Source: Streptomyces sp. NBC_01142 (GTDB taxonomy: Bacteria > Actinomycetota > Actinomycetes > Streptomycetales > Streptomycetaceae). Taken from it: DNA of 64,000 nucleotides. Both the position numbers and the translations under genes were made by a program. A model generated the notes under the pieces. The model searched no databases. It saw only the letters and a list, made by a program, of their open reading frames with translations, and had not been told where the DNA came from. The stretch is taken from contig NZ_JAPEOR010000001.1 of the NCBI RefSeq assembly GCF_026341125.1, positions 1,302,001-1,366,000 on the forward strand, given 5' to 3'. Positions within the stretch are counted from its first letter, which is position 1; the number at the start of each line of letters is the position of its first letter. This document shows positions 28,639 through 38,192 of this stretch, piece after piece.

Positions 28639-29183
28639 TCGGGGAGCAGCCGATCTCCCCGGGCCGCCCTCCGCGATGAGTTGAGGGCTTGACTCTTCAC
28701 GACCGCACCCGATCCGGGGCGATCGTGAGGATCTCAACCCGCCCTGCCTGGGCGCGCCTACCCGGGCCACCTTGGCGTATCCGCTGCGCGGCACGCGTCG
28801 GCCTCACACGTATCTCGGCTTTGCAAAGGAACGACAGCAAACCTTGCCGAAGGTGAGGGCCGGGAGACGGTGTTGAGCCCACGTCGGTGGCCGCCAAACC
28901 CGTTCAGTCGATCACGATGTCCGCATTACGGATCGAGGCTGGCCACATCACGGTTGCGCATCCATTCCCCGTGGGGACTGGCAGGTGATCGCGAGAGCGT
29001 TGAAGACTCCCGGCAAGCGGGGGGCGTCGGACGTGTGTGCAGTTGAGGTCAATGACTCGACGCCTCACCTGTCAGAACCACCCGAACACCGGTAATACGG
29101 CAGCAAATCGACCGCACCGTCGACCCGGAGCGGGCCGCCAACGCACCGTCGGCAACCGCCGGCACGGGCAAGCACGAGGGACG
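28639..29183 (+). other. 545-bp gene-free leader of the peptide ABC operon
   Basis: No convincing reading frame. It starts with a weak hairpin (cggggag/ctccccg, 28640-28661) that may end the SseB message. The rest, with AT-richer patches near 28910-28970 and 29060-29110 (e.g. ggtaatacggcagcaaatcg), is probably the promoter and a long 5' leader of the transporter operon. No known riboswitch was recognised. Confidence 0.5.
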
Positions 29184-30185
29184 ATGACCGCACCCATTGA
29201 GACCACTGGATCGCAGACCGACGTTGCGCCCGAGGCTGTGCTGAAGGGCGTCAAGTCCCAGCAGATCGAGGGCCGTTCGCTCGGGCAGATCGCCTGGACG
29301 CGCTTCAAGCGCGACAAGGTGGCCGTCGCCGGCGGCATTGTCGTGGTGCTGCTCATCCTGATCGCCGCCTTCTCCAGACCGCTCCAGGCGCTGCTCGGGC
29401 TCGACCCGAACCAGTTCCATCAGGACCTCATCGACCCGAACACGACCCTGCCCACGGGTGATTTCGGTGGAATGAGCTGGGATCACCCGCTTGGTGTGGA
29501 GCCGAAGTTCGGCCGTGACATCCTCGCCCGCATCCTCGAGGGCTCCTGGGTGTCGCTGGTGGTGGCCTTCGGTGCGACGGTGCTCTCCAACGCGATCGGC
29601 ACGGTCCTCGGTGTGATCGCCGGGTACTACGGCGGGCGGGTCGACATGATCATCAGCCGCCTGATGGACACTTTCCTGGCGTTCCCGCTGCTTCTCTTCG
29701 CCATCGCCATCTCCGCCACCCTGCAGGGCGGCGCCTTCGGCCTCGAGGGCTTGCCGCTGCACATCCTGGTGCTGATCTTCGTCATCGGCTTCTTCAACTG
29801 GCCCTATATCGGCCGTATCGTCCGCGGCCAGGCGCTGGCGCTGCGTGAGCGGGAGTTCGTGGACGCCGCGCGCGGGATGGGGGCACGTGGCCCGTACATC
29901 CTGTTCAAGGAGCTGCTGCCGAACCTCGTCGCGCCGATCATCGTCTACTCGACGCTGCTCATCCCGACCAACATCATCTTCGAAGCGTCGCTCAGCTTCC
30001 TCGGTGTCGGGATCCAGCCGCCCCAGGCCTCCTGGGGCGGAATGCTCGACCAGGCAAAGGACTCCTTCGAGGTCGACCCGCAGTACATGGTCGTGCCCGG
30101 CCTTGCCATCTTCGTCACCGTGCTGGCGTTCAACCTGCTCGGTGACGGCCTCCGGGATGCGCTCGATCCTCGCAGCCGCCGCTGA
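29184..30185 (+). CDS. Peptide ABC transporter permease (DppC/OppC type)
   Basis: 333 aa from ATG 29184 (GAGGGACG upstream). OppC-type N-terminal cytoplasmic segment, a first membrane helix (VAVAGGIVVVLLILIAAF), the DPLG-like loop WDHPLGVEPKFGRDILARI, and an EAA loop EREFVDAARGMGARGPYIL that docks onto the ATPases. Five further helices. First gene of the operon permease C - binding protein - permease B - ATPase D - ATPase F, an unusual order, since the two permeases are normally adjacent. Imports oligo- or dipeptides. Confidence 0.93.
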   Translation: MTAPIETTGSQTDVAPEAVLKGVKSQQIEGRSLGQIAWTRFKRDKVAVAGGIVVVLLILIAAFSRPLQALLGLDPNQFHQDLIDPNTTLPTGDFGGMSWDHPLGVEPKFGRDILARILEGSWVSLVVAFGATVLSNAIGTVLGVIAGYYGGRVDMIISRLMDTFLAFPLLLFAIAISATLQGGAFGLEGLPLHILVLIFVIGFFNWPYIGRIVRGQALALREREFVDAARGMGARGPYILFKELLPNLVAPIIVYSTLLIPTNIIFEASLSFLGVGIQPPQASWGGMLDQAKDSFEVDPQYMVVPGLAIFVTVLAFNLLGDGLRDALDPRSRR

Positions 30186-30242
30186 CGTCTGCCGGGCTGA
30201 GTCCCAATCAAAGTTTCCGACAACGAAGGGGAGCCGACCATC

Positions 30243-31994
30243 ATGCGAAGGTCAGCAGTGGCCGCAATCGCGGTCATCAGCAGTGCGAGCATCCTGCTCG
30301 CCGGCTGCAGTAAGGCCGAGGACAAGGACGGCGGCGACGCCAAGGGCGCCGGCGTCAATGCCGCCACGAAGGGGGTCGTCAACGCCTCCGACAAGAAGGG
30401 CGGCACGGTCACCTACGCGATGGCCGACGCCCCGGAGTCCTTCGACCCGGGCAACACGTACTACGCCTTCATCTACAACTTCAGCCGGCTCTACGCCCGC
30501 CCGCTGATGACCTTCAAGCCCGCTGCGGGCGAGGCGGGCAACGAGCTCGTCCCCGACCTGGCCGCGTCCAAGGGCACGCCGACCGACGGCGGCAAGACCT
30601 GGACGTACAAGCTCCGCGAGGGCGTCAAGTACGACGACGGCACCGTGGTGACCTCGAAGGACGTCAAGTACGCCGTCGAGCGCTCCAACTTCGCGCGTGA
30701 TGTGCTGTCCCTCGGTCCGAACTACTTCCAGCAGCTGCTGGACGACCCGGACAAGTACAAGGGTCCGTACAAGGACAAGAGCGACAAGGGTCTGTCGTCC
30801 ATCCAGACCCCGGACGACAACACCATCGTCTTCAAGCTCAACAAGCCCTTCGCGGACTTCGACTACCTGGTCAGCGCCCCGCAGACCGCCCCGGTGCAGA
30901 AGGCCAAGGACAAGGGCGTGGACTACACCAAGTCCATCGTGTCCTCGGGCTCGTACAAGTTCGAGTCCTACCAGGAGGGCAAGCAGGTCACCCTGGTCCG
31001 CAACCCGAACTGGGACGCCAAGACCGACCCGCTGCGCAAGCAGTACCCGGACAAGATCGTCCTGAACCTGAAGGTCGCGCAGTCGACCATCGACAAGGAC
31101 CTGATGGCGGGCACCACGCACATCGACCTGGGCGGCAAGGGTGTCGACACCCAGACCCAGGCCCAGGTGCTCGGCAAGCCCGCGCTCAAGGCGAGCACCG
31201 ACAACACCGCCGGTGGCCGTCTCGTCTACGCGGCGATCAACACGAAGGTCGCGCCGTTCAACAACGTCGAGTGCCGCAAGGCCGTGCAGTACGCCATCGA
31301 CAAGGTCTCCACGCAGACCGCGATGGGTGGCCCGATCCGCGGTGACATCGCCAGCACCGTGCTGCCGACCGACATCAAGGGCTACGAGAAGGCCGACGCC
31401 TACGCCACCCCCGACAACAAGGGTGACACGGCCAAGGCCAAGGAGCACCTGAAGGCCTGTGGCCAGGAGAAGGGCTTCAAGACGGTCATCTCCGCGCGCA
31501 GCGACCGCCAGACCGAGGTCGACGCGGCCACCGCGATCGTCGAGTCCCTCAAGAAGGTCGGCATCGACGCGAGCATCAAGCAGTACCCGTCGAGCAAGTA
31601 CTTCTCGGACTACGCGGGTGTCCCGACCTTCACCAAGAAGCAGGGCATCGGCCTCATGATGATGCAGTGGGGTTCCGACTGGCCCACCGGCTACGGCTAC
31701 CTGCAGCAGATCGTGCACGGCAAGGCCATCGGTCAGTCCGGTAACACGAACCTGTCCGAGCTGGACGACCCGGCCGTCAACAAGCTCCTCGACGAGGCCA
31801 TCGCGAACACCGACGAGTCGGCCCGCAACACGGCCTACACCGAGGTCGACAAGAAGGTCATGGAGCAGGCGGTCATCGTCCCGCTGACCTACTTCAAGAT
31901 CCTTCTGTACCGCTCGCCGACCGCCACCAACCTGGTGTCCACGGCTGCCTTCAGCGGTCAGTACGACTACCTCAACATCGGCACCACGAAGTAG
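30243..31994 (+). CDS. Peptide ABC transporter substrate-binding lipoprotein (DppA/OppA type)
   Basis: 583 aa, ATG 30243 with GGGGAG nine bases upstream. Lipobox LLAGC, Cys22, then a short linker and a family-5 solute-binding domain: GGTVTYAMADAPESFDPGNTY, WTYKLREGVKYDDG, VTSKDVKYAVERS, and a late VPLTYFK. Tethered outside the membrane, it delivers peptides to the permeases. A 14-bp hairpin 27 bp after the stop may stabilise this message, giving binding protein in excess over the membrane parts. Similar Streptomyces proteins import signalling peptides (BldKB); that role here is only a possibility. Confidence 0.95.
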   Translation: MRRSAVAAIAVISSASILLAGCSKAEDKDGGDAKGAGVNAATKGVVNASDKKGGTVTYAMADAPESFDPGNTYYAFIYNFSRLYARPLMTFKPAAGEAGNELVPDLAASKGTPTDGGKTWTYKLREGVKYDDGTVVTSKDVKYAVERSNFARDVLSLGPNYFQQLLDDPDKYKGPYKDKSDKGLSSIQTPDDNTIVFKLNKPFADFDYLVSAPQTAPVQKAKDKGVDYTKSIVSSGSYKFESYQEGKQVTLVRNPNWDAKTDPLRKQYPDKIVLNLKVAQSTIDKDLMAGTTHIDLGGKGVDTQTQAQVLGKPALKASTDNTAGGRLVYAAINTKVAPFNNVECRKAVQYAIDKVSTQTAMGGPIRGDIASTVLPTDIKGYEKADAYATPDNKGDTAKAKEHLKACGQEKGFKTVISARSDRQTEVDAATAIVESLKKVGIDASIKQYPSSKYFSDYAGVPTFTKKQGIGLMMMQWGSDWPTGYGYLQQIVHGKAIGQSGNTNLSELDDPAVNKLLDEAIANTDESARNTAYTEVDKKVMEQAVIVPLTYFKILLYRSPTATNLVSTAAFSGQYDYLNIGTTK

Positions 31995-32020
31995 CAGCCC
32001 CGGAAGGCAGGTGAAGGCAT

Positions 32021-32054
32021 TGGTGCCCGCGGGCTTCGCAGCCCGCGGGCACCA
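32021..32054 (+). terminator. Intercistronic hairpin after the binding-protein gene
   Basis: Perfect 14-bp stem (tggtgcccgcgggc / gcccgcgggcacca) with a six-base loop, inside the 72-bp gap before permease B. Expected to act as a partial terminator or 3'-end stabiliser. Confidence 0.85.
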
Positions 32055-32066
32055 GCGCCGGTCCCC

Positions 32067-33074
32067 GTGATTTCGTACATCCTCCGCCGGACAATCGCAG
32101 CAGTGATCCTGCTCCTGGTTGTCACCGCGGTCACCTTCGCCATCTTCTTCCTGCTGCCGAGGATGGCCGGCCAGACCGTCGACCAGCTGGCACAGCAGTA
32201 CATCGGCAAGAACCCCACGCCCGAGGACATCGCGGCAGTCAAGCGGAACCTCGGCCTGGACCAGCCCATCTACACCCAGTACTGGGAGTTCATCAAGGGG
32301 ATCGTCGTCGGTGCCGAGTACGACCTCGGCCCCACCACCGCGCACTGCAACGCACCCTGCTTCGGCTACTCCTTCAAGGACCACCTCGAGGTCTGGCCCC
32401 AGCTGACCGACCGCCTGCCGGTGACCATCTCGCTGGCCAGCGGCGCAGCGGTGATCTGGCTGCTCTCCGGAGTGACCGCCGGTGTCATTTCCGCGCTCAA
32501 GCCCGGCTCGATCTTCGACCGCGCCGCCATGAGCGTCGCGCTCGCCGGCGTCTCGCTCCCCATGTTCTTCACCGGCCAGCTGGCCCTGCTGCTGTTCAGC
32601 TACAAGCTGGAGATCTTCGGCAGAACCTACGTTGCTTTCACCGAGAATCCCGCGCAATGGGCCAACACCCTGTTCCTGCCGTGGTGTTCGCTCGCGCTGC
32701 TCTACTCGGCGATCTACGCCCGGCTCACCCGCTCCGGCATGCTGGAGACGATGAACGAGGACTTCATCCGTACCGCACGTGCCAAGGGCCTGCGGGAGCG
32801 GACGGTCGTCGGCCGGCACGGACTGCGTGCGGCGCTCACCCCGATCATCACCGTCTTCGGCATGGACGTCGGTCTGCTGCTCGGAGGTGCGCTGATCACC
32901 GAATCGGTGTTCTCGCTGCACGGAATCGGCGAATACGCGGTCCAGGGAATCACGGCCAACGACCTGCCGCCGATCCTCGGCGTCACCCTCGTTGCCGCCT
33001 TCTTCGTCGTGATCTGCAATCTCCTGGTGGACCTGCTGTACGCCGCCGTCGACCCGCGGGTGAGGCTCTCGTGA
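32067..33074 (+). CDS. Peptide ABC transporter permease (DppB/OppB type)
   Basis: 335 aa, GTG 32067. N-terminal helix YILRRTIAAVILLLVVTAVTF, an extracytoplasmic segment with a Cys pair (HCNAPCFGYSF), EAA loop FIRTARAKGLRERTVVGRHG, and about six helices ending in [16 protein letters not shown]. Forms the membrane pore with the DppC-type subunit two genes upstream. Its stop overlaps the start of the first ATPase (GTGA). Confidence 0.94.
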   Translation: MISYILRRTIAAVILLLVVTAVTFAIFFLLPRMAGQTVDQLAQQYIGKNPTPEDIAAVKRNLGLDQPIYTQYWEFIKGIVVGAEYDLGPTTAHCNAPCFGYSFKDHLEVWPQLTDRLPVTISLASGAAVIWLLSGVTAGVISALKPGSIFDRAAMSVALAGVSLPMFFTGQLALLLFSYKLEIFGRTYVAFTENPAQWANTLFLPWCSLALLYSAIYARLTRSGMLETMNEDFIRTARAKGLRERTVVGRHGLRAALTPIITVFGMDVGLLLGGALITESVFSLHGIGEYAVQGITANDLPPILGVTLVAAFFVVICNLLVDLLYAAVDPRVRLS

Positions 33075-34171
33075 CCGAACTTTCCAAGACCGGTGCCGCT
33101 GTGGGCGAGCCGGTGAAGTCCGGGGACTCACCCGCTCCGGACGCCTTCCTCGAGGTCCGCGACCTCAAGGTGCACTTCCCGACCGACGACGGCCTGGTCA
33201 AATCCGTCGACGGGCTCACCTTCCAGCTGGAGAAGGGCAGGACCCTCGGCATCGTCGGCGAGTCCGGCTCCGGCAAGTCGGTGACCTCGCTCGCCGTGAT
33301 GGGACTGCACCGCCAGGGCGCCGCCGGCAAGAACGTGCGGATGTCCGGCGAGATCTGGCTCGGCGGCAAGGAACTCGTCGGCGCGGACCCGGACGAGGTA
33401 CGGCGGATGCGTGGCCGCGAGATGGCGATGATCTTCCAGGATCCGCTGTCGGCGATGCATCCGTTCTACACGGTCGGCAACCAGATCGTGGAGGCGTACC
33501 GCGTCCACCACGACGTGAGCAAGAAGGTCGCCCGCAAGCGCGCGATCGAGATGCTCGACCGGGTCGGCATCCCCGAGCCCCACAAGCGTGTGGACAGCTA
33601 CCCGCACGAGTTCTCCGGCGGTATGCGCCAGCGCGCCATGATCGCGATGGCGCTGGTCAACAACCCCGAACTGCTCATCGCCGATGAGCCGACCACCGCC
33701 CTGGACGTCACCGTGCAGGCGCAGATCCTCGACCTGATCCGGGATCTGCAGAAGGAGTTCGGCTCCGCGGTCGTCCTGATCACCCACGACCTGGGCGTGG
33801 TCGCCGAGATCGCCGACGACATTCTGGTGATGTACGGCGGCCGCTGCATCGAGCGCGGGCCGGTCGACGACATCTTCTACGCTCCCCAGCACCCGTACAC
33901 CTGGGGCCTGCTGGGCTCGATGCCGCGCATCGACCGCGACCAGACCGAACGCCTCATTCCGGTCAAGGGCTCGCCGCCCAGCCTCATCAACGTCCCCTCC
34001 GGCTGCGCCTTCAACCCGCGCTGCCCGTACGCGGACGTGCCGAAGGACGGGATCACCCGTACCGAGCGCCCGGAGCTCCGCCAGGTCGGCAGCCGGCACT
34101 ACTCCGCCTGCCACATGTCGCAGGAGGACCGCACGCGGATCTGGACCGAAGAGATTGCGCCGAAGCTGTGA
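33071..34171 (+). CDS. Peptide ABC transporter ATP-binding protein (DppD/OppD type)
   Basis: 366 aa, GTG 33071 overlapping the permease stop by four bases. Walker [10 protein letters not shown]-loop [10 protein letters not shown], signature FSGGMRQR, Walker [14 protein letters not shown]-loop THD. C-terminal oligopeptide-type region with clustered cysteines ([17 protein letters not shown]), seen in this family. Pairs with the DppF subunit to drive import. Its stop overlaps the next start (GTGA). Confidence 0.95.
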   Translation: MTELSKTGAAVGEPVKSGDSPAPDAFLEVRDLKVHFPTDDGLVKSVDGLTFQLEKGRTLGIVGESGSGKSVTSLAVMGLHRQGAAGKNVRMSGEIWLGGKELVGADPDEVRRMRGREMAMIFQDPLSAMHPFYTVGNQIVEAYRVHHDVSKKVARKRAIEMLDRVGIPEPHKRVDSYPHEFSGGMRQRAMIAMALVNNPELLIADEPTTALDVTVQAQILDLIRDLQKEFGSAVVLITHDLGVVAEIADDILVMYGGRCIERGPVDDIFYAPQHPYTWGLLGSMPRIDRDQTERLIPVKGSPPSLINVPSGCAFNPRCPYADVPKDGITRTERPELRQVGSRHYSACHMSQEDRTRIWTEEIAPKL

Positions 34172-35562
34172 GCGAAACGAAGAAGACGGCCGCGGACACG
34201 ATCCCGGAGCAGGCAACCGCCTCGCCCGAGCCGCTGCTCAGGGTGCAGGGCCTGGTCAAGCACTTCCCCATCAAGAAGGGGATCCTGCAGCGCCAGGTCG
34301 GCGCGGTGAAGGCCGTCGACGGCATCGACTTCGACGTCCGTCCCGGTGAGACGCTCGGCGTTGTCGGCGAATCGGGCTGCGGCAAGTCGACGATGGGCCG
34401 GCTCATCACCCGGCTGATCGAGCCCACGGGCGGCAAGGTCGAGTTCGAGGGCAAGGACATCACGCATCTCGGCACCCGCGGGTTGCGGCCGATGCGCCGC
34501 GATGTGCAGATGATCTTCCAGGATCCGTACGGCTCGCTCAATCCGCGCCACACGGTGGGTTCGATCGTCAGCGCGCCGTTCCGGCTTCAGGGCGTCGAGC
34601 CCGAGGGCGGGGTCAAGAAGGAAGTCCAGAACCTCCTCGAGCTGGTGGGGCTGAGCCCCGAGCACTACAACCGCTACCCGCACGAGTTCTCCGGCGGCCA
34701 GCGCCAGCGCATCGGCATCGCGCGTGCGCTCGCGCTCAAGCCGAAGCTGGTCGTGGCGGACGAGCCGGTCTCGGCGCTGGATGTCTCCATCCAGGCGCAG
34801 GTGGTGAACCTGCTCGACGACCTCCAGGACGAGCTGGGCCTCACGTATGTGATCATCGCCCACGACCTGTCGGTGATCCGCCATGTGTCGGACCGGATCG
34901 CGGTGATGTACCTCGGCAAGATCGTGGAGCTGGCGGACCGCAAGTCGCTGTACGAGGCGCCGATGCACCCGTACACCAAGGCGCTCATGTCGGCCGTGCC
35001 GGTGCCGGATCCCCGGCGGCGCGGGGCCAAGAGCGAGCGCATCCTGCTCACGGGTGATGTTCCTTCACCGATCTCACCGCCTAGTGGCTGCCGGTTCCAC
35101 ACACGGTGCTGGAAGGCGACGGAGATCTGCGTGAAGCAGGAGCCGCCGCTGCTGGCGCTGAAGAGCGGTCACCAGGTGGCCTGCCACCATCCGGAGAACG
35201 CGGAGGACCAGGCGCCGGACGATGTGGTGCCGGCGTCGGCACGCGGGGTGATCGAGATCACCACGATGCCGCCGGTCAAGGCCACGGCCGCGGAGGCCAA
35301 GGCCGCGGAGACCGAAGCTGTCCCCGCCGGGACCAAGGGTGCCGAAGCCGTGTCCGCCGAGAGCAAGGCCGCCGAGGCCGGGCCCGCCGCGGGCAGGACG
35401 GACCTCGCCGAGGGCGAAGTCCAGGCTGCTGCCGACGGCGACGGCGACGGCGAAAGCAATGGCGACGCCGCGGGCGAGGAGGCCCCGGCCGGGGCTGACG
35501 CATCCGATGCCGAAGGTGGCGCGGCTGCCTCCGAGACCTCGGGGGACATCTCCAAGAAGTAG
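34168..35562 (+). CDS. Peptide ABC transporter ATP-binding protein (DppF/OppF type) with long acidic tail
   Basis: 464 aa, GTG 34168. Walker [11 protein letters not shown]-loop [15 protein letters not shown], signature FSGGQRQR, Walker [13 protein letters not shown], and the C-terminal GCRFHTRCW with further cysteines. The domain ends near residue 345. The last ~115 residues are an Ala/Glu/Lys/Gly-rich, low-complexity acidic tail ([29 protein letters not shown]) not found in typical DppF proteins; it looks disordered. Last gene of the operon. Confidence 0.94.
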   Translation: MSETKKTAADTIPEQATASPEPLLRVQGLVKHFPIKKGILQRQVGAVKAVDGIDFDVRPGETLGVVGESGCGKSTMGRLITRLIEPTGGKVEFEGKDITHLGTRGLRPMRRDVQMIFQDPYGSLNPRHTVGSIVSAPFRLQGVEPEGGVKKEVQNLLELVGLSPEHYNRYPHEFSGGQRQRIGIARALALKPKLVVADEPVSALDVSIQAQVVNLLDDLQDELGLTYVIIAHDLSVIRHVSDRIAVMYLGKIVELADRKSLYEAPMHPYTKALMSAVPVPDPRRRGAKSERILLTGDVPSPISPPSGCRFHTRCWKATEICVKQEPPLLALKSGHQVACHHPENAEDQAPDDVVPASARGVIEITTMPPVKATAAEAKAAETEAVPAGTKGAEAVSAESKAAEAGPAAGRTDLAEGEVQAAADGDGDGESNGDAAGEEAPAGADASDAEGGAAASETSGDISKK

Positions 35563-35580
35563 AACCGGCACAATCGTCCG

Positions 35581-36240
35581 GTGCTCCATGAACTGTTCAC
35601 GCCCTCCGTCCAGCATGCGCTCGAGCTCGTCGGGATCTTCGTTTTCGCGATCTCCGGCGCACTGCTCGCCGTACGCAAGAATTTCGACGTCTTCGGCATC
35701 GCGGTGCTCGCCGAGGTGACCGCGCTGGGCGGAGGGATGTTGCGTGACCTGATCATCGGGGCAGTCCCGCCGGCCGCCTTCACCGATCTCGGGTACTTCG
35801 TGACGCCGCTGGTGGCGGCCGTCCTGGTGTTCTTCCTGCATCCGCACGTCGAGCGCATCCAGGTCGGTGTCAATGTCTTCGACGCGGCGGGCCTCGGACT
35901 GTTCTGCGTCACCGGCACCACCAAGGCGTACGAGTACGGGCTCGGCCTGACCGCATCGGCGGCGCTGGGTCTGGCCACCGCTGTCGGCGGCGGTGTGCTG
36001 CGCGACGTACTGGCCAATGAGGTGCCTTCGCTGCTGCGCTGGGACCGCGATCTGTACGCCGTCCCCGCGATCGTCGGTGCCGGGATGGTGGTGCTCTGCA
36101 TCCGCTTCGACGTACTGAACTCCGCCACCAGTGGAGTCGCCGTGGTGACGGCGTTCGTGCTGCGGCTGCTGGCGATGCGCTTCCACTGGCGGGCCCCGCG
36201 CGCCTGGAACCGACGCTCGGCGGCCGCCGAGGAGGGGTAG
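35581..36240 (+). CDS. TRIC (trimeric intracellular cation) channel family protein
   Basis: 219 aa, GTG 35581, 18 bp after the ABC operon. Seven hydrophobic segments in two internal repeats, each with the family motif GGG(M/V)LRD (TALGGGMLRDLIIG and TAVGGGVLRDVLANEVPS). The old name is UPF0126. Bacterial TRIC proteins are homotrimeric potassium/cation channels of the inner membrane. May be read through from the transporter operon; no functional link is evident. Confidence 0.92.
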   Translation: MLHELFTPSVQHALELVGIFVFAISGALLAVRKNFDVFGIAVLAEVTALGGGMLRDLIIGAVPPAAFTDLGYFVTPLVAAVLVFFLHPHVERIQVGVNVFDAAGLGLFCVTGTTKAYEYGLGLTASAALGLATAVGGGVLRDVLANEVPSLLRWDRDLYAVPAIVGAGMVVLCIRFDVLNSATSGVAVVTAFVLRLLAMRFHWRAPRAWNRRSAAAEEG

Positions 36241-36297
36241 CCCGCCCCCGGGAGAAAAAAGCTACCGCTCAGTAGTGTTCTGTTGTACCGTGCCGCC

Positions 36298-37170
36298 ATG
36301 GCACAGGCAGCAGAGGTGGCGCAGACAGCGCAGGCAGTACAGGCGACGATCGGGGACAGCGAGTTCGACCGGGACACCGCTGTCACCCCGCGCGAACCGG
36401 GCGTCTACGACGCGGAGCTCTCGGCGGGCTGGACGATCATCCACGCCGTCAACGGCGGCTACCTCCTGGCTCTGCTCGGCCGCGCCCTCGGTGACGCCCT
36501 GCCGCACCCCGACCCGTTCACGGTCTCGGCGCACTACCTCACGGCGTCCCAGCCGGGCCCCGCGGTGATCCGTACCGAGGTCGTACGCACCGGCCGCACC
36601 CTCTCGACCGGCCAGGCCTCGCTCTTCCAGTACGCGGAGGACGGCACCGAGGTCGAGCGCATCCGCGTGCTCGCCTCGTACGGAGATCTGGACACGCTCC
36701 CGGATGACGTGCGAACGACGGCAGAGCCCCCGGCCATCCCGCCGTTCGAGCACTGCTTCGGGCCGTCCGACGGTCCCGCGCCGAAGATCCCCGGCAGTTC
36801 GGCGATCACCGACCGTCTGAACATCAAGCTCGACCCGGCGACCCTCGGCTGGGCGATCGGCGCGCCCTCCGGCAAGGGCGAGATGCGCGGCTGGTTCGGG
36901 CTCGCGGACGGCCGCGACGCGGACCCCCTCTCGCTGCTGCTCACGGTCGACGCGCTGCCGCCGACCTCGTTCGAGCTGGGCCTCAAGGGCTGGACCCCCA
37001 CGGTCGAACTCACCACCCACATCCGCTGCCGCCCGGCCCCGGGTCCGCTGCGTGTCTCCATCACCACCCGCAACCTGGCGGGCGGCTTCCTGGAGGAGGA
37101 CGCGGAGGTCTGGGACAGTGCGGACCGTCTGGTCGCCCAGTCCCGCCAGCTGGCGAAGGCGCCGCGCTAG
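36298..37170 (+). CDS. Acyl-CoA thioesterase-like double hotdog protein
   Basis: 290 aa from ATG 36298. Double-hotdog (4HBT_3/TesB-like) layout: first hotdog WTIIHAVNGGYLLALLGRAL then FTVSAHYLTASQPGPAVI; second hotdog GWTPTVELTTHIRCRPAPGPL then RVSITTRNLAGGFLEED. Predicted to hydrolyse acyl-CoA thioesters in the cytoplasm. The upstream region contains ctaccgctcagtagtgttctgttgtacc, an AT-richer promoter-like stretch. A WYL regulator follows after 41 bp and may share the transcript. Confidence 0.85.
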   Translation: MAQAAEVAQTAQAVQATIGDSEFDRDTAVTPREPGVYDAELSAGWTIIHAVNGGYLLALLGRALGDALPHPDPFTVSAHYLTASQPGPAVIRTEVVRTGRTLSTGQASLFQYAEDGTEVERIRVLASYGDLDTLPDDVRTTAEPPAIPPFEHCFGPSDGPAPKIPGSSAITDRLNIKLDPATLGWAIGAPSGKGEMRGWFGLADGRDADPLSLLLTVDALPPTSFELGLKGWTPTVELTTHIRCRPAPGPLRVSITTRNLAGGFLEEDAEVWDSADRLVAQSRQLAKAPR

Positions 37171-37211
37171 CCGCTGCTGCTCCGTTCCTTTGCCCCGGAG
37201 ACGCCCACACC

Positions 37212-38192
37212 GTGAAGTCCGACCGGCTGCTCTCGATCCTCCTGCTCCTGCAGACCCGCAGCGTCGTTCCCGCCGGTGAGCTCGCCGAGCGGCTCGAAGT
37301 CTCCGTACGCACCATCTACCGCGACGTCGAGGCGCTCTCGGCGGCCGGCGTCCCCGTCTACGCCGAGCGCGGGCGGCACGGCGGGATCGCCCTGCTGCCC
37401 GGGTTCCGTACCGACGTCACCGGGCTGACCGCCGACGAGTCCCGCGCCCTGTTCGTCCTCGCCGCCCAGGGCGCTCATTCCGCGCTCGGCCTCGACCAGG
37501 CCCTCGGCTCCGCCCTGCGCAAGGTCATGGCCGCACTCCCCGAACCCCATCGCCCCGCCGCCGAGTTGACGAGCCGCCGGATCCTGGTGGACCCGGCCCG
37601 CTGGATGCGGGTACCGCGGCCGGCCGTCGACCTGGACGTACTGAACTCCGCCGTCTTCAGCGACCGGCGGCTGCGACTGCGCTACCGGCACAGCGGGACG
37701 ACCGAGCCGCGTACATACACCCTCGATCCGTACGGCCTCGTCGTGAAGGCGGGCGTCTGGTACCTGATCGCCGACCACCGGGCGGTCCCCCGGCTCTTCC
37801 GCGCGGACCGGGTGGTCGCCGCCGCCCTCACCGATGCGCCGGTCCGGCGGCGCGCCGGTCAGGAGCTGGCGGACGTCTGGCAGGTGCTGCGCCGCCAGGT
37901 CGAGGACCGTCAGGCGGACGTACGCGTGACGGCGCGGGTGAGGGCCGACCGCCTGGAGCTGTTTCTGCGGATCCAGGAGGGCCAGGTCACGGCCGAGCCG
38001 GTGACCGAGGGGGAATGGGCGCACGTGGAGCTCGCCTTCCCGTCGGTCGTGGCGGCCCGCTCCCTGCTGGCCTTCGGCGAGAATCTGGAGGTGCTCTCGC
38101 CGCCCGAGGTCCGCGAGCTGCTGGCCCGTTCGGCGGCCATGGTTGTCGAGCTGTACGGCCTCAGTCCAGCCAGTGGCGGCGGCCGAGACTGA
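37212..38192 (+). CDS. HTH/WYL-domain transcriptional regulator
   Basis: 326 aa, GTG 37212. N-terminal DeoR/HTH_11 winged helix (LLSILLLLQTRSVVPAGELA; VSVRTIYRDVEALSAAGVPV) and a WYL domain (about 135-220: RLRYRHSG, YTLDPYGLVVKAGVWYLIA) with the C-terminal WCX extension. WYL proteins bind nucleic acids or small ligands and act as local or global regulators. Runs in series with the thioesterase, and its 3' end overlaps the convergent TetR gene by 32 bp. Confidence 0.92.
   Translation: MKSDRLLSILLLLQTRSVVPAGELAERLEVSVRTIYRDVEALSAAGVPVYAERGRHGGIALLPGFRTDVTGLTADESRALFVLAAQGAHSALGLDQALGSALRKVMAALPEPHRPAAELTSRRILVDPARWMRVPRPAVDLDVLNSAVFSDRRLRLRYRHSGTTEPRTYTLDPYGLVVKAGVWYLIADHRAVPRLFRADRVVAAALTDAPVRRRAGQELADVWQVLRRQVEDRQADVRVTARVRADRLELFLRIQEGQVTAEPVTEGEWAHVELAFPSVVAARSLLAFGENLEVLSPPEVRELLARSAAMVVELYGLSPASGGGRD

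Noticed and set aside
30252..33131. 959-aa minus-strand ORF
   Set aside because: Shadow of the peptide transporter genes; low-complexity Gly/Asp/Arg/Val composition typical of antisense high-GC frames.
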